A DNA stretch of 38,333 bases from an uncultured Treponema sp. GTDB taxonomy: Bacteria; Spirochaetota; Spirochaetia; Treponematales; Treponemataceae. Location of the stretch: NCBI GenBank assembly GCA_946410085.1, contig CAMJZA010000031.1:1-38333 (forward strand). The letters are read 5' to 3'. Position numbers and translations under genes: made by a program. This document shows positions 1-7,641 of this stretch, one piece after another (positions within the stretch are counted from its first letter, which is position 1; every line of letters starts with the position of its first letter). The notes beneath the pieces were generated by a model. It was not told the origin of the DNA. It did not search any database and saw nothing but the letters and a program-made list of their open reading frames with translations.

Positions 1-36
1 GCTGTCTGTTATTCCATACACTCTGTTTCCGTCCAT
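1..36 (-). CDS. Possible 5' end of a gene leaving the window
   Basis: On the minus strand an ATG at 36 opens a frame (MDGNRVYGITDS) that runs off the left edge. A GGAGGAG sequence lies 9 nt upstream of the ATG, a good ribosome binding site. A promoter-like pair is present further upstream (TTGCAC at 127-132, 16 bp, TATACT at 105-110). Only 12 residues are visible, so neither the product nor the reality of the gene can be judged from them. The case rests on the promoter plus Shine-Dalgarno plus ATG arrangement. Confidence 0.4.
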   Translation of the reverse strand, partial: MDGNRVYGITDS

Positions 37-104
37 ACTGCGCTGCTCCTCCGGCCTGCGTCCGGGTCCTCCCTGAACGCAGGCACCTGCCAGTCTATCA
101 GCTT

Positions 105-132
105 AGTATACCATAGATTTCTATCTGTGCAA
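105..132 (-). promoter_or_regulatory. Promoter-like pair reading left
   Basis: TTGCAC (127-132) and TATACT (105-110) on the minus strand with 16 bp between them. The start point would fall near 98, about 60 nt before the ATG at 36. The rest of 1-300 shows no gene. It holds an AT-rich stretch around 150-230, with a near-perfect palindrome centred on GGAATTCC near 190. Confidence 0.4.
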
Positions 133-283
133 GCTCCCGCGTTAGAAGAAAATGGTCATTTTTAAAGCTTTTGTTCAGACTATAGGGAATTCCTTATATG
201 GTATTTTAAGATAACAAAACTGCCCCGCGCCATACGTTTCCGTGAAGCCCCCCGGTTCGACCGCCGGTACGGATAACACCTCG

Positions 284-312
284 TTGCAAAAAAGGCGCTG
301 ATGGTATATTAT
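284..312 (+). promoter_or_regulatory. Promoter of the glycosyltransferase, near-leaderless
   Basis: TTGCAA (284-289), 17 bp, TATTAT (307-312); an overlapping reading gives an extended TGnTATATT at 302-310. Only 8 nt separate TATTAT from the ATG at 321 and there is no Shine-Dalgarno. Transcription should therefore start at or 1-2 nt before the start codon. Confidence 0.6.
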
Positions 313-320
313 ATGCTGTC

Positions 321-1547
321 ATGAACATAGCGCTTTTCACGGATTCCTACATACCGACCAAGAGCGGCATCGTCACGGTCGTTCTCCAGCTGCGGAAGGT
401 CCTGACCGACATGGGGCACCACGTTGTCATCGTCACGGTCAATGCGCACAACTACCACGACCCCGAGATCGACAACGACCCGGACATCCTGCGCATCCTT
501 TCCGTTCCGACTCCCTTCAAGATTCCGGACCAGTACATCGGCTTTCCCTTTGAGCGCATCATCATCCCCTTCCTGAAAAAGCACCGGATTCAAATCATCC
601 ACTCCCACACGGAGTTTTTCATTGCCCACGCCGCAAAGCTGTCGGGGAAAAAGCTGCACATCCCGGTCATCGCAACGACGCACACCCTCTGGGAAGACTT
701 TTACATCTACTACCTGCCCTTCGGCAGGCTCATTCCCGTCAAGCTCATCCGCAAGTGCGTCAAGCGGCTCTACAAGAAGTTTTTTGCCCTCATAAACGTG
801 TCCGAGAAGGCCCGCGACTACTTCAAGTCCCCCTTCATGCTGCCCGCAAGTCCGTCCGCAATCATTCCGAATGCGCTCGACTCGGACAGCTTCATCCGCA
901 AGCCCGTTGCGGCGGAAGAACTCGCCGCCCTGCGCAAAAGCTGGGGCATTGCGCCCGATGACGTCGTACTCCTTTTCCTGGGCCGCGTGGTCGAAGAAAA
1001 GCGGGTGGAAGAACTGCTGGAAGTCTGCATGCGGGTCATTCAGAAAAACGAGCGGCTCAAGGTTATGTTCGTCGGTTCGGGCGGCGCCCTGCAGGACCTT
1101 GAAAAGCGCGCACGGGAAGTGTCCGACCGGATTATCTTTACCGGCTACGAACCCTGGACCAAGGTACACTACTACTACGGCATCGGCGACATCTTCATCA
1201 CGGCCTCCCTTTCGGAAATGCACTCGATGACGGTCCTGGAAGCACTCATGTCCCGCCTGCCCATCATTGCCCGGCGGGACTCAAGCTTTTCCGATACGAT
1301 TTTTCACGGGGAGAACGGCTACTTTGCCGATACGGACGAGGAAATGGACGGCTACATCCTGGACCTTGCGGCGGATGCGGAAAAGCGCAGGCGCTTCGGC
1401 GAAAAGAGCTATGCCGTTTCGCGGAACTTTACGCCCGACGTCTTCGGCAAGCGGACCATTGCCTTCTATACTAAAGTGCTGGAAAAATACCCCGAGCGGC
1501 CGACTGACCGCGAGCTGCAGGACGCCGTAGACGCAGCATCCTGCTGA
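321..1547 (+). CDS. Glycosyltransferase family 4 (GT-B)
   Basis: A 408-residue GT-B retaining glycosyltransferase of the GT4 / group 1 family. It should transfer a sugar from a nucleotide-sugar donor to a lipid or glycan acceptor at the inner face of the membrane. The N-terminal acceptor domain begins MNIALFTDSY with the glycine-containing loop PTKSGI, and HSHTEF lies near 94-99. The C-terminal donor domain starts near 212 with the FLGRVVEEK segment (219-227), then VGSGG (251-255). The EX7E-type nucleotide-sugar motif is E299/E307 in SEMHSMTVLEA. The profile resembles diacylglycerol glucosyltransferases, but the acceptor cannot be read from sequence. The gene stands alone, behind its own near-leaderless promoter, and converges on the UrtA-like gene. 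Confidence 0.88.
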   Translation: MNIALFTDSYIPTKSGIVTVVLQLRKVLTDMGHHVVIVTVNAHNYHDPEIDNDPDILRILSVPTPFKIPDQYIGFPFERIIIPFLKKHRIQIIHSHTEFFIAHAAKLSGKKLHIPVIATTHTLWEDFYIYYLPFGRLIPVKLIRKCVKRLYKKFFALINVSEKARDYFKSPFMLPASPSAIIPNALDSDSFIRKPVAAEELAALRKSWGIAPDDVVLLFLGRVVEEKRVEELLEVCMRVIQKNERLKVMFVGSGGALQDLEKRAREVSDRIIFTGYEPWTKVHYYYGIGDIFITASLSEMHSMTVLEALMSRLPIIARRDSSFSDTIFHGENGYFADTDEEMDGYILDLAADAEKRRRFGEKSYAVSRNFTPDVFGKRTIAFYTKVLEKYPERPTDRELQDAVDAASC

Positions 1548-1577
1548 CAGCGGGGCAGCAGATGCCACGGGGCGCCC

Positions 1578-1643
1578 CTACTGGCCTTGAGCCCCTTTCG
1601 GCCTTGAGCCGCTACTGGCCCGTTTGCCTGCCGCTACTGGCCC
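1578..1643. repeat. Short direct repeats between convergent gene ends
   Basis: The 14-mer GCCGCTACTGGCCC occurs at 1608-1621 and 1630-1643. The second copy contains the TAG stop of the minus-strand UrtA-like gene. A third partial copy, CTACTGGCC, is at 1578-1586, and GGCCTTGAGCC is repeated at 1583-1593 and 1600-1610. The block separates two convergent genes. No U-tract terminator is visible. Confidence 0.7.
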
Positions 1644-2839
1644 TTCGCCCACGCGTAAGTACTCAGATAGGGATCAGGCTTCACGACCGTCGGGCTGCGC
1701 CATACTTCGTCGATGAGTCCGTTCTCATTGATCTGCCCCACCCGGATGCGCTTCTTTAAGTGCTGGTTTTCGCCGTCAATCGTAACCGTTCCTTCTGGTG
1801 CCTCAAAGGACAGGCCCTTTGCCGCCATGCGGACGTCTTCCACATCAAAGCTTCCCGCCTTTTCGCAGGCGGCGGCCCAGAGGTAGACTGCAATGTAGCC
1901 CGCTTCCATGGGATCGCCGATGACGGCGTCCTTGCCGAAGAGGTTCTTGTAGCGGGAGACGAACGCAAGGTTCTGCATGGAAGAAATTGACTGGAAGTAG
2001 CTCCACACGACATAGTGCCCGGCAAGGTACTCGGGACCGATGAAGCGTACTTCCTCCTCGGCAACCGAGAAGCTCATGACCGGAATATCGTCCGCCGTTA
2101 TGCCCGCTTCCTTGAGCTGGGTAAAGAAGGCCTTGTTGGAATCGCCGTTGAGGGTATTCAGGATTACGTCCGGCTTTGCTTCCTGTATCTGCGCAATGAC
2201 GTCGCTGAAGTCCCCGCATTCCATGTCCACATAGCGCTCACCGACCGTCTCACCGTTAAGGAAGGTTATCAGCGCCTTGATGATGCTGTTCGCCGTATGG
2301 GGAAACACGTAGTCGGACCCGAGCAGGAACATGCGGGAACCCAGGCGCTGGAAGCAGTATTCGACCGCCGGAACAACCTGCTGGTTGGGCGCCGCACCGA
2401 CGTACATGATGTTCGGGCTTGCTTCAAGGCCCTCGTACTGGAGGGGATACCACAAGAGGCCGAAGATTTCATCGTTTTCCACGACCGACCGCACTTCCTT
2501 GCGCGCAGCGGACGTCCAGCAGCCGAATATCGCCGCGACGTTGTCTTCGGTCAGGAGCGCCCGTGCCTGCTCACCGAAGCGCTGCGGGTTGCTTTCGCCG
2601 TCCCGCACCACGATTTCTATCCTGCGGCCGAGTACGCCGCCCGCCTCGTTTATCTCGTCGACCGCCATCCGTTCCATTTCATAGACCGGCACCTCGCTGT
2701 GCGCCATCGGCCCCGACAGGGAATGGAGTATGCCGACCTTCACGACTGCATCTTCCTCTTTCTTCGCACATCCGGCAAGGCACAGCATCAGTGCTGCCGC
2801 GGCGCTCATTCCACGTATAATCCCTTTCAGGCTTTTCAT
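1634..2839 (-). CDS. UrtA/AmiC-type substrate-binding lipoprotein
   Basis: A 401-residue type I periplasmic binding protein (Peripla_BP_5 family). The lipoprotein signal ends in the lipobox LAGC, so the mature protein should be membrane-anchored. The mature part contains ILHSLSGPMA and two stretches typical of urea/short-chain-amide binding proteins (UrtA, FmdD, AmiC): WYPLQYEGLE and GAAPNQQ. Urea or an amide is thus the likely ligand class, inferred from the family. The ATG overlaps the TGA of the adenylate cyclase gene in ATGA, so the two should be translationally coupled. No UrtBCDE permease genes lie nearby, so it may serve as a sensor subunit for the cyclase or work with a distant transporter. 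Confidence 0.85.
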   Translation of the reverse strand: MKSLKGIIRGMSAAAALMLCLAGCAKKEEDAVVKVGILHSLSGPMAHSEVPVYEMERMAVDEINEAGGVLGRRIEIVVRDGESNPQRFGEQARALLTEDNVAAIFGCWTSAARKEVRSVVENDEIFGLLWYPLQYEGLEASPNIMYVGAAPNQQVVPAVEYCFQRLGSRMFLLGSDYVFPHTANSIIKALITFLNGETVGERYVDMECGDFSDVIAQIQEAKPDVILNTLNGDSNKAFFTQLKEAGITADDIPVMSFSVAEEEVRFIGPEYLAGHYVVWSYFQSISSMQNLAFVSRYKNLFGKDAVIGDPMEAGYIAVYLWAAACEKAGSFDVEDVRMAAKGLSFEAPEGTVTIDGENQHLKKRIRVGQINENGLIDEVWRSPTVVKPDPYLSTYAWAKGQ

Positions 2840-5800
2840 TCCGTCCCCCCCATAATGACATCATAGGTGGTCATCAGTCCCTTTCCTTTTATATTGCATT
2901 CTATCGGTTCGCTGAACTGCACGCCGCTGTCCTTGAGCTTCCGGTAGACGGTCTCGGACACCCGGATGCCGCCGGGCTGTGCGGCGGATTCCATGCGGCT
3001 TGCGACATTGACCGTGTCGCCCCACACATCATAGATGAACTTTGTCTTGCCGATGACACCGGCACTGACGGGTCCGCTGTTCAGGCCTACCCGGATGTTG
3101 AACTTAATCAGCGAGCTCTCGTTATAGTCACGGAGGTCCTCGTACATGCCTTCCGCAAAGGCAATCATGATGCGGGCGTGGTCGCTGTTCAGCGTCGGCA
3201 GGCCGCAGCCCGCCATGTAGGCGTCTCCGATGGTCTTTATCTTTTCGACGCCCATCCGCTTGGCGCGTTCGTCAAAGCGGCTGAACAGGTCGTTCAGGGC
3301 AGAGACGATTTCGGCAGCGGTGTGGTTGCTGGACACGGTCGTAAAGCTCACGATGTCCGAGAAGAGCATGGTAACGTCGTCAAAGTTTTCACCGATTGCA
3401 TGCACGTTGTCCTTGAGTTCTTCGGCAATCTTGTCCGGCAGGATTGCGCGGAGCAGCTGGTCGGACTTTTCCTTCTCATGGGCGAGTTCCCGGGTCCGTT
3501 TGGCGACCAGGCCTTCCAGCCGGATGTTTTCCAACCGCATCCGCCGCTCCTTCAGGTAGATGACCGTAAATATGGCTAGCAGTGAGACGACTGCCACGGC
3601 AATCCAGAACCAGGTCGTCTGCCAGATGTAGGGCTTCTGCACGAAGAGCATTGTCTGCGCCTTCTCGGACGTATTGCCGTCGCCGTTTATCGCATAGACC
3701 GTAAAGATGTGACTGCCGGGCCTGAGATTGGTGTACGAGACGGTACGGCTGGTATTCGGCGTTGAAAGGCCGTCGTCAAAGCCGGTCAGCTGGTGGGTAA
3801 AGAGGATGCGCTCGGGTGCATCAAAACTGAGGCCCGTGTACTTGATGTCCACGCGCTTGGTTCCCGGCTTGAGCTCGATGACGTCAGTAAAGTCCTTGTG
3901 TTCCACCGTGTCGACCCGGATGCTTTCTATGGAAACGAGGGGCAGTATCTGGCTCTCGCGGATCCTGACCGGGTTGTAGACCGCCACGCCGTCCACCAGA
4001 GGGAACCAGAGGCGGCCGTCCCGGTCGCACAGGCCGACTGCCGTTGACGTAACGCCGTCCGAGTCCAGACCGTCGTTCTTGCTGTAGAACTTGGGAACCA
4101 GTTCGTCCTGCCGGGATTCCGCAACCGCCCGCAGTTCGTCCGCAGAAACCGACGAAACCCCGTAGTTGCTGGTCATCCAGACGGTTCCCCGCCGGTCGGG
4201 CATCAGCTGGAACACGGAATCGGTTCCCAGTCCCTGTTCCGTCTTTATCGTCTGGAATTCGACGGGAAGCCGCTCCAGGGAGCTGTCGTAGGAAATGCAG
4301 CGGGTCAGGCCGCTTCCCGAACAGATCCAGTAGGAACCGTCCGCATCCTGGGAAATCTTGAAGATGACGTTTCCCGCAATGCCGTCTTCGGTCGTGACCC
4401 TGCCGAGGAGCTTCTCGTAGCGCATCAGGTAAATGCCGCCGCCGTCTGTACCGATCCAGATCATGTCGTTTTCGTCCCGGTACAGGCACATGACGTATTC
4501 GTTTTCAAGCCCGTCAAGCTGCTTGAAGTTCCGGATCGTTCCGTCCGTATGGATGATGCTGAGGCCTGTCGTGGTTCCCACGTAGAGCTCGCCGTCCGCA
4601 CCTTCGATGGCGACGCGGACCTTGTTGCCCGCAAGCCCTTCGTCCGTGCTCCAGCTGGTAATCGAACCGTCCGCAACGCGGTAGCGCAGCTGGCCGGGCT
4701 TCTTGTAGCAGCTGACGAGGATGTCCCCGTTCCCGGCAACCCCGACATGGCGGATGCGGATGTCCTTCGTATATTCGGTCAGTGCATTCGTAACCGGCTC
4801 GCCGTCCACGTAGCAGCTTACGCCGTCATCGGTGCCGACCCACACCCGGCCGTCAGTGCCTTCGGCAATTGCGTTGGCGGTGACGCCGGTCCTGAACATC
4901 TTGAAGCGGCTGCGGGTCATCTTGCCCACGCCGTTCCGGTCGGTGGCAATCCAGATGTTTCCTTCCCGGTCGCAGATAATCCTGTTTATCTTTGCATTCT
5001 GCACGTCCTCTTTGGGGCAGACCGTGAACACTCCGCCGCTGTAGACCGCAAGCCCGGATTCCGTGCCGAACCAGACGGTTCCGTCTTCCGCCGGATAAAT
5101 TGCAGTGACCGGAACGCTGTCGAGCATGGTTCCGGTATGGACGACTTCGGCATTGTCGCCGACCAGATGCACGAGGCCGACCGTATCCGTTCCTATCCAG
5201 AAACTGCCGTCCCGGTCCTGGGCCAGGGACGACACCGTGTAGTCCCCGAACTTGTCCATTGCGTCTATCGTGCGGAAAAGCCCGTCGGTAAACACGAACA
5301 GGCCCCGCTCGTTCTCCGTCGTCAGCCAGACCCGGCCGCCGGCATCGCAGAAGAGGCCGGTCGAAATGACTCCCTTGGAAACCGTTCCCGCCGCAAACTG
5401 GGGATTGTACAGGTGGCGGTTCTTTGACATGTACACGACGCCGCCGGCGGTTCCGACCCAGACGGAACCGTCTTCGTCCTCGACGATTGCCCGGATTGAA
5501 TTATTGGGGAGGCCGTTTTTTGTCGTAAACGTGATGTTGCCGTCCGGCTGGAGGAGCTGCACGCCCTCGTCGTTTGAACCGATCCACATGTTGCCCGAGC
5601 TGTCTTCCATGACGGCACGGACAGACGCAAAGGAGAAGTCGTTGTCCCTGGCCCGCCGCAGGGTCGTAAAGGCAACGCCGTCAAAGCGGACAAGGCCCTC
5701 GTAGGTGCCGATGTTGATGAAACCGTCGCTCGTCTGGATAATGTCAGTCGAAGTCGTTCCCGTCAGTCCTCCGAACGAGCTCCACTTCTGGTACACAAAG

Positions 5801-5880
5801 GTATCAAAAAAAGAAGACTGAGCAGACAGGCATGTATTGAAAAGCAAGGCAGCCAGAATCAGGGAGAACCACTTTTTCAT
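2836..5880 (-). CDS. Two-component-propeller receptor adenylate cyclase
   Basis: A 1014-residue membrane receptor with a class III nucleotide cyclase output, expected to make cAMP from ATP in the cytoplasm. Residues 1-20 are a signal peptide. Residues about 25-640 carry repeated Reg_prop-type blades (motifs such as DGSVWVGT, GNMWIGS, GTVWFGT). A Y_Y_Y-like domain spans about 670-750, the single TM is 757-776, and a short charged linker precedes the cyclase domain at about 830-1010. D842 and D886 should bind metal. K882 and D951 are the adenine-selecting pair, and N958 and R962 are the transition-state residues, so adenylate rather than guanylate cyclase is favoured. The frame is open to 6414, but a promoter ends 6 nt before the ATG at 5880 and a signal peptide follows it, which fixes the start. 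Confidence 0.9.
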   Translation of the reverse strand: MKKWFSLILAALLFNTCLSAQSSFFDTFVYQKWSSFGGLTGTTSTDIIQTSDGFINIGTYEGLVRFDGVAFTTLRRARDNDFSFASVRAVMEDSSGNMWIGSNDEGVQLLQPDGNITFTTKNGLPNNSIRAIVEDEDGSVWVGTAGGVVYMSKNRHLYNPQFAAGTVSKGVISTGLFCDAGGRVWLTTENERGLFVFTDGLFRTIDAMDKFGDYTVSSLAQDRDGSFWIGTDTVGLVHLVGDNAEVVHTGTMLDSVPVTAIYPAEDGTVWFGTESGLAVYSGGVFTVCPKEDVQNAKINRIICDREGNIWIATDRNGVGKMTRSRFKMFRTGVTANAIAEGTDGRVWVGTDDGVSCYVDGEPVTNALTEYTKDIRIRHVGVAGNGDILVSCYKKPGQLRYRVADGSITSWSTDEGLAGNKVRVAIEGADGELYVGTTTGLSIIHTDGTIRNFKQLDGLENEYVMCLYRDENDMIWIGTDGGGIYLMRYEKLLGRVTTEDGIAGNVIFKISQDADGSYWICSGSGLTRCISYDSSLERLPVEFQTIKTEQGLGTDSVFQLMPDRRGTVWMTSNYGVSSVSADELRAVAESRQDELVPKFYSKNDGLDSDGVTSTAVGLCDRDGRLWFPLVDGVAVYNPVRIRESQILPLVSIESIRVDTVEHKDFTDVIELKPGTKRVDIKYTGLSFDAPERILFTHQLTGFDDGLSTPNTSRTVSYTNLRPGSHIFTVYAINGDGNTSEKAQTMLFVQKPYIWQTTWFWIAVAVVSLLAIFTVIYLKERRMRLENIRLEGLVAKRTRELAHEKEKSDQLLRAILPDKIAEELKDNVHAIGENFDDVTMLFSDIVSFTTVSSNHTAAEIVSALNDLFSRFDERAKRMGVEKIKTIGDAYMAGCGLPTLNSDHARIMIAFAEGMYEDLRDYNESSLIKFNIRVGLNSGPVSAGVIGKTKFIYDVWGDTVNVASRMESAAQPGGIRVSETVYRKLKDSGVQFSEPIECNIKGKGLMTTYDVIMGGTE

Positions 5881-5886
5881 AGTTGT

Positions 5887-5915
5887 ATTGTACCGCAAAA
5901 GCAGTCTTTTGACAA
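5887..5915 (-). promoter_or_regulatory. Promoter of the cyclase/UrtA operon, leaderless
   Basis: TTGTCA (5910-5915), 17 bp, TACAAT (5887-5892), then 6 nt to the ATG at 5880. The predicted transcription start coincides with the start codon and there is no room for a Shine-Dalgarno. The era promoter lies about 100 bp away on the other strand. Confidence 0.7.
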
Positions 5916-6019
5916 AGAGTTTTTGTGAAAATCGCTGAAAAGAAGCGGGCGGGGCAACCCGGTCCCGCAGGGGTGCCCAGGTGAAGCAGATTCCGCCCGG
6001 CAGCCTCCCCGGCGACCTA

Positions 6020-6048
6020 TAGCAACAAATCCGTTTTTTGCCTATACT
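6020..6048 (+). promoter_or_regulatory. Promoter of era, leaderless
   Basis: TATACT at 6043-6048, preceded at 17 bp by a weak TAGCAA (6020-6025). The ATG at 6056 is 7 nt after the -10 box. An in-frame TTG at 6038 lies upstream of the -10 box and so cannot be the start of the main transcript. Confidence 0.6.
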
Positions 6049-6055
6049 GGACGCA

Positions 6056-7054
6056 ATGAGTGGTACAACACAAGATACAGCGGCCAGACAGCCTGAAACG
6101 GGACCATTGGCCGGGCCAACGGCCGGGCCAACGGCCGTAGAGCCAGAAATGCAAGACCAGCCCCCGGTCGGGCCCAAGACCGCGCTCGTTTCCATCGTCG
6201 GGCGGCCTTCCGCAGGGAAGTCAACCTTCCTGAACACGGCGAGCGGCGAGCAGATCAGCATCGTTTCCGCTGTTCCGCAGACAACCCGCAACGCAATCAG
6301 GGGCATCGTCAACACCTCGCTCGGCCAGCTCGTGTTCGTGGACACGCCCGGCCTGCACATCAGCGACAAGAAGCTCAACCTGCGCCTGACCAGGACGGCG
6401 GAAGACCAGATCAAGGACAGCGACGCAATCCTCTACATCATCGACACGACCCGGGACCACGGGGATGAGGAAAAACTCATCGCCTCGCTCGTTGCGCCGC
6501 ACGCAGACAAGACCGTCATCGCGCTGAATAAGCGGGATTCCGCCCAGTCCAGCCTCAAGAAGGCACAGGCATTCCTCGCAGAGACCTTCCCGGGCTTTGC
6601 GGCAGGGCGGATCGTTGAAATGAGCGCACGGGATGACAGGGGCGTCAATGACGTACTCAAGGCCCTCTACGAGCTTGCTCCGGAAGCACCGCACCTGTAC
6701 CCCGAAGAGTTCTACACCGATCAGGAGGTAGACTTCCGCATCTCGGAAATCATCAGGGGCGAGGCCATGAACCGCCTGGACGAGGAGCTGCCGCACGCCC
6801 TCTACGTGCGGATCGAAGACATGAAGATGGCGAGTGAAAAGAAGCTCAAGGTCCGGGCCAGCCTGTGCGTGGAACGGGACAGCCAGAAGGGCATCGTCAT
6901 CGGCAAGGGAGCCGCCATGATAAAGCAGATCCGCGTCGCATCGCTCAAAAAGTGCGCGGAAATCTTCCCCTATAAGGTCGAACTGGACCTGCAGGTAAAG
7001 GTCGACAAAAACTGGCGGCAGAAAGACATGGTGCTGAACAAGATACTGCGCTAG
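6056..7054 (+). CDS. era: GTPase Era
   Basis: A 332-residue Era GTPase, which binds the 3' end of 16S rRNA and helps mature the 30S subunit. G1 is GRPSAGKST (49-57), G2 falls in PQTTR (75-79), G3 is DTPG (96-99), G4 is NKRD (158-161) and G5 is SAR (190-192). The C-terminal KH domain has its GxxG loop in VIGKGAAMI (281-289). About 40 residues precede the G domain, more than usual; this extension is rich in Gly, Pro and Thr and is partly encoded by a 12-bp tandem repeat at 6109-6138. The ATG at 6056 is chosen because TATACT lies 7 nt upstream. Confidence 0.95.
   Translation: MSGTTQDTAARQPETGPLAGPTAGPTAVEPEMQDQPPVGPKTALVSIVGRPSAGKSTFLNTASGEQISIVSAVPQTTRNAIRGIVNTSLGQLVFVDTPGLHISDKKLNLRLTRTAEDQIKDSDAILYIIDTTRDHGDEEKLIASLVAPHADKTVIALNKRDSAQSSLKKAQAFLAETFPGFAAGRIVEMSARDDRGVNDVLKALYELAPEAPHLYPEEFYTDQEVDFRISEIIRGEAMNRLDEELPHALYVRIEDMKMASEKKLKVRASLCVERDSQKGIVIGKGAAMIKQIRVASLKKCAEIFPYKVELDLQVKVDKNWRQKDMVLNKILR
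6109..6138 (+). repeat. 12-bp tandem repeat in the 5' end of era
   Basis: GGCCGGGCCAAC occurs twice head to tail (6109-6132), followed by a partial third copy. It encodes the Gly-Pro-Thr-rich linker ahead of the G domain. Because the unit is four codons long, copy-number changes would keep the frame. Confidence 0.8.
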
Positions 7055-7081
7055 CGACGGTTCAGCTTTAAACGCCAGCGA

Positions 7082-7164
7082 CCGAAGCAGAAAACTGTCA
7101 ATTCTGCTTCGGCAGGAGAAGAGTTGCCATGCGGTGATGCCAGACCGGACGGTCTGCAGCATCA
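7082..7164. repeat. Two hairpins downstream of era
   Basis: CCGAAGCAGAA (7082-7092) pairs perfectly with TTCTGCTTCGG (7102-7112) around a 9-nt loop. A second stem pairs TGATGC/GCATCA and CAGACCG/CGGTCTG (7135-7164) with a 2-nt bulge and a 2-nt loop. Neither is followed by a U-tract on the plus strand. They lie between convergent era and the Nif11-like gene and may stabilise 3' ends or pause transcription. Confidence 0.65.
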
Positions 7165-7189
7165 CAGCGGCCCCCGGTCAATGCACTAC

Positions 7190-7208
7190 AAAAAAGCCGA
7201 AAATTCGG
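7190..7208 (-). terminator. Weak terminator of the Nif11-like gene
   Basis: On the minus strand CCGA/TCGG (7197-7208) forms a short stem directly followed by C and six T (7190-7195). It begins 9 nt after the TGA of the Nif11-like gene. The stem is short, so efficiency is uncertain. Confidence 0.4.
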
Positions 7209-7216
7209 AAAACCGA

Positions 7217-7378
7217 TCACGAATGGGCGGCTACGCAGGCCGTAAATTCGTCTACACTGGCCGTACAGCCGTTGGCAGAAAGGAATTCCGCAACAGTTCC
7301 GCTGTCAGTCGCCTTTTCAAGCGCAGCCTGGAGCCCGGCATCGGCCATAATCTTATTATACAGTTCTTCAGCACTCAT
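7217..7378 (-). CDS. Nif11-like small protein (53 aa)
   Basis: A complete small gene with ATG at 7378 and TGA at 7217-7219. The product begins MSAEELYNKIMADAGLQAAL; the second half contains GTVAEFLSANGC (27-38) and SVDEFTA (41-47). The pattern of an N-terminal helix with K-I-x-x-D-x-x-L-Q-A-A-L, then an A-E-F-L-x-x-N-G turn, then an S-x-x-E-F helix matches the Nif11 / nitrile-hydratase-type leader fold found at the N terminus of many RiPP precursors. No Gly-Gly cleavage site, core region or modification enzymes are visible, so it may be a stand-alone Nif11 protein rather than a precursor. It has its own promoter, a GAGG site 7 nt before the ATG, and a weak terminator. Assignment rests on pattern recognition only. 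Confidence 0.65.
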   Translation of the reverse strand: MSAEELYNKIMADAGLQAALEKATDSGTVAEFLSANGCTASVDEFTACVAAHS

Positions 7379-7438
7379 AGTTCAACCTCGTATCATTGGA
7401 ACCGCAAAAATAAATGGAAACTGCGGCATCCTACAGAG

Positions 7439-7477
7439 AGTATAGCACAAAACAAAGTAAAAGTGAAAGGCTTTCAC
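7439..7477 (-). promoter_or_regulatory. Promoter and operator-like palindrome of the Nif11-like gene
   Basis: On the minus strand the -10 is TATACT (7439-7444, extended TGC) and the -35 is a weak TTCACT (7462-7467) at 17 bp. A perfect 15-bp palindrome, GTGAAAG-G-CTTTCAC (7463-7477), covers the -35 box. An A-rich run (7481-7498) lies just upstream, like an UP element. A repressor or an activator compensating for the weak -35 could bind here. The leader is about 54 nt. Confidence 0.55.
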
Positions 7478-7641
7478 CCGTTTTTTTTATTTTTTTTCAA
7501 TACGGGGCAGTCCGGGTGTTTTCCCGGCGCGAAAAACGGGCATTTTGCCTGCCCCCTGCCTCGCGCATATCAGGGGCAGCTTCGGGCTGCAGCACCCGCC
7601 GACCGGGACGTTTGCTGCAGCCATTGCGCGCGCCAGTGAAA

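Noticed and set aside
1..320. Riboswitch or small RNA ahead of the glycosyltransferase
   Set aside because: The promoter abuts the start codon, so no leader exists, and no conserved fold was recognised.
309..1223. Long open frame antisense to the glycosyltransferase
   Set aside because: No domain pattern, no start signals; it mirrors a GC-rich coding strand. Similar antisense frames at 2015-2866, 4549-5427, 6221-7165, 9055-10230, 15110-16252, 18379-19182, 21891-22652, 24935-26521, 26982-27839, 29722-31131 and 36440-37252 were dropped for the same reason.
5881..6414. N-terminal extension of the cyclase frame across the era start
   Set aside because: It runs through the cyclase promoter and antisense to era, and the signal peptide begins at 5880.
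7124..7639. Plus-strand frame of 171 codons downstream of era
   Set aside because: It is antisense to the Nif11-like gene, crosses its promoter and poly-T tract, and has no family resemblance.
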